Origin: Acidobacteriota bacterium
Lineage (GTDB): Bacteria > Acidobacteriota > Vicinamibacteria > Vicinamibacterales > UBA8438
Length of the DNA: 6,702 nucleotides
Assembly: GCA_011523485.1 (NCBI GenBank)
Contig: WTGR01000116.1
Location: 1 to 6,702 of the forward strand
Direction of reading: 5' to 3'
Positions 1 through 4,335 of this stretch are shown one piece after another. Numbering within the stretch: position 1 is the stretch's first letter; each line of letters starts with the position of its first letter. The translations under genes were made by a program, and so were the position numbers. Below the pieces are notes generated by a model. It had not been told where the DNA came from. It searched no databases and saw only the letters and a program-made list of their open reading frames with translations.

Positions 1-504
1 GTAGAAGATGCGTCCGAAGTGCTCGCGGTCCGGGAACACCTCGGCCTGGAGCGGGAGATAGGCGCCGCCCGAGTCGACCAGGTAGAGGCAGGGCAGGCGG
101 TTGTCGGCGGCCACCTGCTGCGCGCGCAGATGCTTCTTGACCGTGACGGGGAAGTAGGTCCCCCCCTTCACCGTCGCGTCGTTGGCCACGATCATGGTCT
201 CGCGGGCCGACACGCGTCCGATGCCGGTCACGAGCCCCGCCGCCGGCGCGGCGCCGTCGTACATGCCGCAGGCGGCCAGCGGGGCCAGCTCGAGGAACGG
301 CGATCCGTCGTCGAGCAGCCGCTCGATCCGCTCCCGCGCCGTCAGCTTGCCCTGGCTGCGCACCCGTTCCCGCGCAGCGGTCCCCCCGCCCTCGCGGGCG
401 GCGGCCCGGCGCCCGGCGAGTTCGCGGACGAGCGCCTCCATGGCGGCGCGGTTGGCGCGGAACTCGTCGGAATCCGTCCTGACCCGGGATTGCAGCCGGT
501 CCAT
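1..504 (-). CDS. mccB: Methylcrotonoyl-CoA carboxylase beta subunit (carboxyltransferase), N-terminal part, cut by window edge
   Basis: The visible 168 residues are the first third of a protein that is about 535 residues long in this family. It transfers carboxyl from biotin on the alpha subunit to 3-methylcrotonyl-CoA in cytosolic leucine/isovalerate catabolism. The family signature is clear: a [14 protein letters not shown] stretch near residues 52-65, then SPFLEL, a [10 protein letters not shown] strand, the [15 protein letters not shown] block (108-121), KKHLRAQ and the [10 protein letters not shown] block (142-151), ending at [10 protein letters not shown]. The combination of [16 protein letters not shown] and SGGAYLP fits MCC beta better than propionyl-CoA carboxylase beta, from memory of both families. 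The start ATG at 504-502 overlaps the stop of the zinc-ribbon gene upstream (TGATG), so translation is probably coupled; I see no strong separate ribosome binding site. The gene continues beyond position 1. The alpha subunit is not in the window. Confidence 0.93.
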   Translation of the reverse strand, partial: MDRLQSRVRTDSDEFRANRAAMEALVRELAGRRAAAREGGGTAARERVRSQGKLTARERIERLLDDGSPFLELAPLAACGMYDGAAPAAGLVTGIGRVSARETMIVANDATVKGGTYFPVTVKKHLRAQQVAADNRLPCLYLVDSGGAYLPLQAEVFPDREHFGRIFY

Positions 505-701
505 CACCAGCCGCAGCAGTCGGTCTTGTAGCGGCAGGCGGGGCAACGCCAGACGGCGTGCATGCGGAACATCTCCGCGCCGCAGCGTTCGCAGATGACC
601 GCGTCGTCGCGTGCGACCGCCGAGCGCGCGGACCCGGTGTCCGGCGAAGCGGCGGTCCGGGCAGGGGCGTTCGGCCGGACAGGGTTCGAGGAAGCGGACA
701 T
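504..701 (-). CDS. Small zinc-ribbon protein coupled to the carboxylase gene
   Basis: This 65-residue protein has a disordered, Ala/Pro/Ser-rich N-terminal half and a compact C-terminal zinc ribbon: C37-x2-C40, about 12 residues, then C53-x2-C56, followed by a C62-C63 pair and the terminal GW. The four spaced cysteines are the usual zinc knuckle arrangement; the final CC is an extra that could bind metal or form a disulfide. It is too short for an enzyme and has no signal peptide, so it is probably a cytosolic metal-binding adaptor; its function is unknown. The start ATG at 701-699 was chosen because a perfect TATAAT lies 7 bases upstream and the cysteine domain is in this frame. A longer open frame reaching to about 1436 crosses the oppositely oriented barrel gene and is not believed. 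The stop overlaps the mccB start, which links its expression to that enzyme. Confidence 0.8.
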   Translation of the reverse strand: MSASSNPVRPNAPARTAASPDTGSARSAVARDDAVICERCGAEMFRMHAVWRCPACRYKTDCCGW

Positions 702-708
702 GAGGCGA

Positions 709-714
709 ATTATA
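709..714 (-). promoter_or_regulatory. Consensus -10 box of the zinc-ribbon/mccB operon, leaderless arrangement
   Basis: The minus strand reads TATAAT here, a perfect sigma-70 -10 hexamer, with 7 bases between it and the ATG at 701. Transcription starting at the usual distance would begin at or within a base or two of the start codon, leaving no room for a ribosome binding site. No good -35 box is visible at 16-18 bp spacing. In DNA this GC-rich a perfect hexamer in this place is unlikely by chance. Confidence 0.6.
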
Positions 715-812
715 GACGCCGCATCCCGTCGACTCTTGCTCCGGATGCGTGCTTGCGGGTCGATCCGAATAGAACGCCGATCGTGGGTGGGGCCGCGTGT
801 GGGAGTCGCGAC

Positions 813-821
813 TGTTATCAT
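813..821 (+). promoter_or_regulatory. Extended -10 promoter of the barrel-protein/pheA unit, leaderless arrangement
   Basis: The plus strand reads TG-T-TATCAT: an extended -10 TG dinucleotide plus a hexamer matching TATAAT in five of six positions. Six bases follow before the ATG at 828, so the predicted transcript begins at about the start codon. No purine-rich ribosome binding site precedes 828. No convincing -35 is seen, which is tolerated by extended -10 promoters. Confidence 0.5.
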
Positions 822-827
822 GCCTTG

Positions 828-1418
828 ATGGGTGCAGGGCAGTGGACACGATGTGTGGCAATAGCGACCACGGCGGCGGCGTGCGCGGCGGTTCCGGCGC
901 CGGCGCGCGCCGACACCGTGTTCACGCCCTTCATCGGTCAGTCGTTCGCCACGAGGGACGATGCCGTGAAGGTGACGACGATCGGCGCCTCGATGGCGTC
1001 CACGATGGGCGGCGGCTTCGGATTCGAGCTCGACTTCGGCCGGACCTCCGAGGCGCAGGGCAGCGCCGCCTTCGCCGACAACAGCCGCGTGACGATGCTG
1101 ATGGGCAACGCGGTGCTCGGATTCCCGTTCGGCCGGTTTCGCCCGTACCTGGTCGGCGGCCTCGGCTGGCTCCGGAAGGAGGTCCTCGGCAACGGCGCCA
1201 CCGCGCGCACCGGAGGCCCTGGCCTGGACCTCGGGGGCGGAATCCTGGGGTTCCTGAGCGGCAGTGTCGGCATCCGCGTGGACCTGCGCTACGTGCGCAG
1301 CGTGACCGAGCAGGATCTCGACACGATCCGCGCACCCGACAGTCTCGGCCTCGCCGATTTCCTCACCGAGGACATCTCCTTCTGGCGCGCATCCACCGGG
1401 CTGGCCATTCGCTTCTAG
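828..1418 (+). CDS. Small outer-membrane beta-barrel protein with signal peptide
   Basis: This 196-residue protein starts with a Sec signal peptide: a short polar head with R8, an Ala-rich hydrophobic core (10-22), and a probable cut after the ARA motif at residue 28. The mature part is built of alternating hydrophobic/polar strands separated by Gly-rich turns ([10 protein letters not shown] at 61-70, [14 protein letters not shown] at 101-114, [11 protein letters not shown] at 145-155) and ends in GLAIRF, with the terminal Phe typical of outer-membrane barrels recognised by BamA. About eight strands are likely, like OmpA-type or OmpW-type small barrels. No catalytic motif is visible and its role is unknown. 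The ATG at 828 is preferred because the signal peptide begins there; an upstream ATG at 820 meets a stop after two codons, and a longer in-frame extension overlaps the divergent gene. pheA follows after 10 bp. Confidence 0.8.
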   Translation: MGAGQWTRCVAIATTAAACAAVPAPARADTVFTPFIGQSFATRDDAVKVTTIGASMASTMGGGFGFELDFGRTSEAQGSAAFADNSRVTMLMGNAVLGFPFGRFRPYLVGGLGWLRKEVLGNGATARTGGPGLDLGGGILGFLSGSVGIRVDLRYVRSVTEQDLDTIRAPDSLGLADFLTEDISFWRASTGLAIRF

Positions 1419-1422
1419 GAAG
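1417..1422 (+). promoter_or_regulatory. Ribosome binding site of pheA, overlapping the upstream stop codon
   Basis: AGGAAG starts inside the TAG stop of the barrel gene and sits 6 bases before the ATG at 1429. This fixes the pheA start and makes translational coupling with the barrel gene likely. Confidence 0.6.
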
Positions 1423-1428
1423 CCGACC

Positions 1429-2253
1429 ATGCGCATCGCCTATCAGGGGGAGCCGGGGGCCTACAGCGAAGCCGCCGCCCTGCGCTTCAACCCCAACGCC
1501 GATCCGTTGCCGCGGCCGTCTTTCGACGACGTGTTCAACGCCGTCGCCAGGGGGGAGGCGACGCACGGCATCCTGCCCATCGAGAACACCATCGGGGGCA
1601 GCATCCACCGGAACTACGACCTGCTCCTCGAGCACGAGCTGCCGATCGTCGCCGAGGTCAAGCAGCCCATCGTGCACCACCTGCTCGTCCGGGAGGGGAC
1701 GCGCCTGGAGGACGTGCGCAGGGTCTATTCCCACCCGCAGGGGTTGGCGCAGTGCGAGCGCTTCCTGCGCACCCTCGACGGGGTGGAGATGGCGCCCACC
1801 TACGACACCGCCGGCAGCGCCAAGATGATCAAGGAGCAGGACCTCGACGGCTGCGCCGCCATCGCCTCCGAGCGGGCGGCCGAGGTGTTCGGGCTCACCA
1901 TCCTCAGGAGCGGCGTCCAGGACTTCGCGGACAACTGCACGCGGTTCCTGATCGTCAGCCGCGATCCGGCGCCGCTCGGCACGCCCGACAAGACCACCAT
2001 CGTCTTCACGGTGTCGAACGGTCCGGGCGCGCTGTTCAAGGCGCTGAGCGTCTTCGCGCTGCGCGACATCGACCTGGCCAAGCTGGAGTCGCGGCCGATT
2101 CCGGACAAGCCCTTCGAATACCTCTTCTACGCCGATGTCGCCGCGAACCGCAACGACCTGCGCTGCGCGAGGGCGCTGATGCACTTGGCCGAGTTCGCGC
2201 CGTCGCTGCGGACGCTGGGGTCGTACCGGGCGTGGAGAGAGCCGGAGGCATAG
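1429..2253 (+). CDS. pheA: Prephenate dehydratase with C-terminal ACT domain
   Basis: The 274-residue protein converts prephenate to phenylpyruvate, the committed step to phenylalanine, in the cytosol. It is monofunctional: there is no chorismate mutase domain and length matches single-function PheA. The catalytic region (1-178) starts with the family's IAYQGEPGAYSE, contains GILPIENTIGGSI (47-59), YSHPQ (100-104), IASERAA near 145-151, and the active-site NCTRF motif at 169-173. The regulatory ACT domain follows (about 188-265) with the GALFKAL turn (200-206) and ESRP (220-223), residues that bind phenylalanine in known enzymes, so feedback inhibition by phenylalanine is expected. The start is supported by AGGAAG upstream and by the family's N-terminus. 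It lies 10 bp after the barrel gene and probably shares its transcript. No truncation or odd residue was seen. Confidence 0.96.
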   Translation: MRIAYQGEPGAYSEAAALRFNPNADPLPRPSFDDVFNAVARGEATHGILPIENTIGGSIHRNYDLLLEHELPIVAEVKQPIVHHLLVREGTRLEDVRRVYSHPQGLAQCERFLRTLDGVEMAPTYDTAGSAKMIKEQDLDGCAAIASERAAEVFGLTILRSGVQDFADNCTRFLIVSRDPAPLGTPDKTTIVFTVSNGPGALFKALSVFALRDIDLAKLESRPIPDKPFEYLFYADVAANRNDLRCARALMHLAEFAPSLRTLGSYRAWREPEA

Positions 2254-2261
2254 CAGGGCTC

Positions 2262-2292
2262 GTCCGCGCCGGCGCCGTGCAGCGGCGCGGAC
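2262..2292. terminator. Bidirectional hairpin between convergent pheA and tetR genes
   Basis: GTCCGCGCCG (2262-2271) and CGGCGCGGAC (2283-2292) form a perfect 10-bp GC-rich stem with an 11-base loop. It begins 8 bases past the pheA stop and ends 6 bases from the end of the regulator gene, so it could end transcripts from both sides. There is no run of T on either side, so it is not a classical intrinsic terminator; it may act with Rho or protect 3' ends. Confidence 0.5.
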
Positions 2293-2298
2293 TTCCGG

Positions 2299-3006
2299 TC
2301 AGTTCGAGACACCCGGTTCGGACGACGCGCCCGAGCCCGCCCCGCGCAACCCGTCCAGCAGGAACCGCGCGTAGAGCTCGACGACTTCCTCGTCGCGTGC
2401 GTCGGGGCCGATGCGGTACAGCTTGGTGTGAATCGCGTGTTGTACGGGCGCGGCCAGCAGCGCGCCGGAGAGCAGCATCGGGTCGCCCTGCAGAAATACG
2501 CCTTCCGCCTGGCGGCGGGCGATGTACCGCTCCAGGAACTCGAAGAGCGGGGACTTCCGCACCTGCTCCCACATGCGCCGGTTGGCCGACTCGTCCTGGT
2601 CGAGCCAGGCGTACATCAGCATGCGGTGCAGGTCACGGTCCTGCTGGTACCCCATCAGCATAGCCCTGCCGAGGGCCCGCAACAGCTCTTCGTCCTCGCG
2701 CCTGTCGGCGAGGTCCTCCAGCATGGTGACGAACTGCTCCGTGCCGACGCCGGTGCGCTGCCGGAAGGCGGCGATGTACAGATCTTCCTTCGATGGGAAA
2801 TGCCGGAAGATGGTGGCCTCGCTGATCCCCGCGGCGTCGGCGATGGCCCTGGTGGTGGCGCCGCGGAAGCCACGCTGCCCGAAGATCGATATCGCGACCT
2901 CGATGAGCTGCGCTCGTCGCTCGGTCCCGGGCAACCGCTTGCGGCGTGCCGCACCCGATTCATTCGTTGCGAGCGTGGCGGTGGAGTCTGCAGATAACGT
3001 GCTCAC
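2299..3006 (-). CDS. TetR/AcrR-family transcriptional regulator
   Basis: The 235-residue reading begins at GTG 3006. A polar N-terminal tail (1-30) leads into the TetR DNA-binding domain: TERRAQLIEVAISIFGQRGFRGATTRAIADAAGIS followed by EATIFRHFPSKEDLY, with the helix-turn-helix at about 51-70 and the family's YRHF-like FRHF at 67-70. The remainder (80-220) is a helical ligand-binding and dimerisation domain with no recognisable ligand signature. Such proteins repress neighbouring or own promoters and release DNA on binding a small molecule. The start is uncertain: no ribosome binding site precedes GTG 3006, and the frame stays open upstream for 125 further codons through a TonB-receptor fragment, with a GTG at 3282. 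GTG 3006 is chosen because residues after it look like a normal TetR tail. The likely operator lies about 385 bp upstream rather than directly before the gene. Confidence 0.85.
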   Translation of the reverse strand: MSTLSADSTATLATNESGAARRKRLPGTERRAQLIEVAISIFGQRGFRGATTRAIADAAGISEATIFRHFPSKEDLYIAAFRQRTGVGTEQFVTMLEDLADRREDEELLRALGRAMLMGYQQDRDLHRMLMYAWLDQDESANRRMWEQVRKSPLFEFLERYIARRQAEGVFLQGDPMLLSGALLAAPVQHAIHTKLYRIGPDARDEEVVELYARFLLDGLRGAGSGASSEPGVSN

Positions 3007-3014
3007 GGCATGAG

Positions 3015-3023
3015 AGTGTAGCA
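3015..3023 (-). promoter_or_regulatory. Possible extended -10 element in front of the TetR gene
   Basis: The minus strand reads TG-C-TACACT, with the hexamer at 3020-3015 matching four of six consensus positions. Eight bases separate it from GTG 3006, similar to the two leaderless starts around 700-830. It could drive the shortened TetR reading. The -35 region is not convincing. Confidence 0.25.
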
Positions 3024-3030
3024 AGTGCGA

Positions 3031-3366
3031 CCGGTTGTCCCGCCAGCGGAAGCCGGAGTAGCTCCGGCGGTGCCACATCCCGCTGATGGACCAGCCGTAG
3101 AGTCCGCAGTCGCAGTTCTGCTTGCGCTCGTTCTGGAAGGCGCCGTTGGCCATCACCAGCAGTCCGACCGGCCACCGGTTGACCGAGAAGCCCTGAAAGA
3201 TGTCGCCGTCCGCGGGCCAAGCGTAGTACTGCACGTTGTTCATGTAGGTGAGGCCGGCCTTCAGGTTGTGCGACCCGGTCACGTACGAGATCGACGCCTG
3301 CAGGTGGCGCCGGTGCGTCTCGTCGGCGATGTTGAGGAAGCTGGTGTTGTAGTGCTCGCAGTCGCA
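3031..3366 (-). pseudogene. Fragment of a TonB-dependent receptor barrel (remnant)
   Basis: The minus strand encodes about 112 residues resembling the mid-barrel of the long (about 1,000-residue) TonB-dependent receptors with carboxypeptidase-regulatory-like plugs common in Acidobacteriota. Visible hallmarks are CDCEHYNTSFLNIADETHRR, the strand VTGSHNLKAGLTYMNN, GFSVNRWPVGL, and the QNCDCGLY block at 3120-3097 that in relatives precedes a QD-W-I strand. After QNCDCGLY the match fades (GWSISGMWHRRS...), so the 3' limit is approximate. Plug domain, TonB box and C-terminal strands are absent, and a TGA at 3384-3382 closes the frame upstream, so it cannot make a receptor. It is open in frame into the TetR gene. 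Recognition is from memory of family motifs and not from a database search; the alternative is a chimeric assembly join. Confidence 0.6.
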
Positions 3367-3371
3367 TGTTC

Positions 3372-3378
3372 GCCTCCT
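3372..3378 (-). promoter_or_regulatory. Strong orphan ribosome binding site next to ATG 3367
   Basis: The minus strand reads GAGGAGG with five bases to the ATG at 3367-3365. This is the best Shine-Dalgarno sequence in the window, yet the frame it opens runs through the TonB fragment out of the receptor frame and out of the TetR frame, encoding an Arg/Leu-rich sequence with no family resemblance. It probably once served a different coding sequence, most simply the TetR gene. Confidence 0.5.
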
Positions 3379-3380
3379 CG

Positions 3381-3423
3381 CTCAAGTACGTGAGCGAATA
3401 CTCACTACTCGGCATGTGAGTAT
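3381..3423. promoter_or_regulatory. Cluster of GTGAG/CTCAC inverted half-sites, probable TetR operator
   Basis: Three overlapping dyads are visible. Positions 3381-3394 form a 14-bp palindrome around GTAC with two mismatched positions (CTCA arms). Positions 3390-3405 pair GTGAG with CTCAC over a 6-bp centre, the size of a TetR-family operator. Positions 3398-3405 (ATACTCAC) and 3416-3423 (GTGAGTAT) are perfect 8-bp inverted arms with a 10-bp spacer. The cluster overlaps the predicted minus-strand promoter. Binding by the neighbouring TetR protein is inference from family habit and proximity. Confidence 0.6.
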
Positions 3424-3447
3424 CACACCCGCGACAAGAGGGCGCAA
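3419..3447 (-). promoter_or_regulatory. Sigma-70-type promoter facing the TonB fragment and TetR gene
   Basis: On the minus strand TTGCGC (3447-3442) and GATACT (3424-3419) are separated by exactly 17 bp, and a TG one base before the -10 gives an extended -10 form. The -10 lies inside the GTGAGTAT operator arm, so a bound repressor would block polymerase. The -35 matches only three of six consensus bases. Confidence 0.4.
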
Positions 3448-3489
3448 CCCCGACAATCTCGTGTGCCGCGGAGCGGCAGGAGGGGGCGC

Positions 3490-3518
3490 TTGCGGCAAAC
3501 GGGCCATCTGGTCAGAAT
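3490..3518 (+). promoter_or_regulatory. Weak candidate promoter of the small-protein/nucleotidyltransferase pair
   Basis: TTGCGG (3490-3495) and CAGAAT (3513-3518) are 17 bp apart, with a start expected near 3525 and the ATG at 3538. A GGGGGCGG purine stretch before the ATG could serve as ribosome binding site. The matches are three and four of six, so this is only a suggestion. The rest of 3451-3537 shows nothing else. Confidence 0.25.
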
Positions 3519-3537
3519 GGTCCTGCGGGGGCGGACG

Positions 3538-3741
3538 ATGCAGCACGGAAGTGAACGACTCGCCGCGCTGGCCGATCTGGAGCCGGATCCGGTCATCGAG
3601 CTGTACAAGCGAGATGTCGATCGCAGCCTGATCCGCGAGCAGTTACGCCGTTCGGTCGACGAGAGAGTGCGCAACATGATCTCCGCCCTCCGATTCACCG
3701 AAGCGCTTCGAGAAGCCGTCCGCCGGCAACAGGCCCCGTGA
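3538..3741 (+). CDS. Small charged helical protein, partner of the downstream nucleotidyltransferase
   Basis: This 67-residue protein is mostly charged amphipathic helix with no signal peptide or membrane segment. Its core, DPVIELYKRDVDRSLIREQLRRSVDERVRNM followed by ISALRFTEALREAV (residues 17-61), resembles short uncharacterised proteins (VIEAYK...DRTLIRENL...ERI-type) that I recall sitting directly before nucleotidyltransferase-fold genes in many bacteria. Its stop overlaps the start of that gene (GTGA), which implies coupled translation and a fixed ratio. The layout, a small basic/acidic helical protein before an NTase-fold protein, is that of an antitoxin/toxin or DNA-binding adaptor/enzyme pair, but no function is established here. 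ATG 3538 is preferred because residues upstream are Arg/Gly-rich and look non-coding; an ATG at 3517 is the alternative. Confidence 0.7.
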   Translation: MQHGSERLAALADLEPDPVIELYKRDVDRSLIREQLRRSVDERVRNMISALRFTEALREAVRRQQAP

Positions 3742-4223
3742 CGGACTTCGAAGGGCTGATTCGCCGCCTGGGCGCCGCCGACGTCCGGTTCGTGCTGATC
3801 GGTGGGTTCGCCGGCACCATTCTGGGCTCGCCGCGGACCACGGTGGACCTCGACATCGCTTACGCCCGCGACGACGAGAATCTTGCTCGCCTCGCGAGCG
3901 CCCTCGAACCGCTCCTGCCGAGATTGCGGGGAGCGCCGCCGGGACTGCCGTTCGTGCTCGACGTCGCGACTCTGGCCCGAGGACTGAACTTCACGTTGAC
4001 TACCACGCTGGGCGACCTCGACCTGCTCGGCGACGTGACCGGCGGCGGCGGCTACGCGGACCTGCTCCCCCACACCCACAGGATCCGGGTCTTCGGTACC
4101 GAGATTGCGGTGGTCACTCTCGAGCAGTTGATTCGACTGAAACGAGCGACGGGACGGCCCAAGGATCTGGCCGCGCTGGCGGAGCTCGAGGCACTGCTCG
4201 AAGAGCAGAGTCGGGAGCCGTGA
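3738..4223 (+). CDS. Nucleotidyltransferase-fold protein (MNT/AbiEii-like), second gene of a coupled pair
   Basis: The 161-residue protein shows the polymerase-beta-type nucleotidyltransferase core: strand RFVLIGG with G22-G23, a helix, the SPRTTVDLDIAY block carrying D37 and D39, and a later strand with GDLDLL (D93/D95) as candidate third metal ligand. The C-terminal LKRATGRPKDLAALAELEAL helix (134-153) is the RxKD motif seen in AbiEii/MNT-like proteins. Length and layout fit a single-domain cytosolic enzyme that would transfer a nucleotide to a protein or RNA; the target is unknown. It starts at GTG 3738, inside the stop of the upstream small gene. All expected acidic residues are present, so it should be active. 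It could be a toxin, an antitoxin of the MNT type (though no HEPN protein is adjacent), or a housekeeping modifier. Confidence 0.8.
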   Translation: MTDFEGLIRRLGAADVRFVLIGGFAGTILGSPRTTVDLDIAYARDDENLARLASALEPLLPRLRGAPPGLPFVLDVATLARGLNFTLTTTLGDLDLLGDVTGGGGYADLLPHTHRIRVFGTEIAVVTLEQLIRLKRATGRPKDLAALAELEALLEEQSREP

Positions 4224-4240
4224 GTGCGGCTTGCCCGCAC
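4224..4240 (+). terminator. Short hairpin directly after the nucleotidyltransferase stop codon
   Basis: GTGCGG (4224-4229) and CCGCAC (4235-4240) make a 6-bp perfect stem with a 5-base loop starting at the base after the TGA. No T-run follows, so termination ability is doubtful. The remaining spacer to 4320 shows no convincing promoter or repeat. Confidence 0.3.
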
Positions 4241-4322
4241 GGCGCCGAGACTGTACCGTAGGTGAGCGTTTGCTTACATGTCGCCGCGACTCTGGTTTCG
4301 TCGCCCGCCGGAGCGTACGTGG

Positions 4323-4329
4323 TAGGGGA
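4323..4329 (+). promoter_or_regulatory. Ribosome binding site of the DUF1592-type gene
   Basis: The purine run AGGGGAG lies 6 bases before the ATG at 4336 and supports that start, where a signal peptide begins. Confidence 0.55.
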
Positions 4330-4335
4330 GCAGGC

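Noticed and set aside
558..827. N-terminal extension of the barrel protein by 90 codons
   Set aside because: It overlaps the divergent zinc-ribbon gene and its promoter, and would bury the signal peptide that begins at 828.
504..1436. Long 310-codon minus-strand reading that includes the zinc-ribbon protein
   Set aside because: The part above 701 is antisense to the barrel gene and is compositionally non-coding; only the last 65 residues form a believable protein with its own -10 box and start.
1363..2184. A 273-codon minus-strand frame opposite pheA
   Set aside because: It is a shadow of the complete prephenate dehydratase gene on the plus strand, with no motifs of its own.
2960..3415. A 151-codon minus-strand frame beginning at ATG 3415 and passing the strong ribosome binding site
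   Set aside because: The translation is Arg/Leu/Pro-rich and resembles no family; the receptor-like sequence is in another frame. The ribosome binding site is kept as a feature, the coding claim is not.
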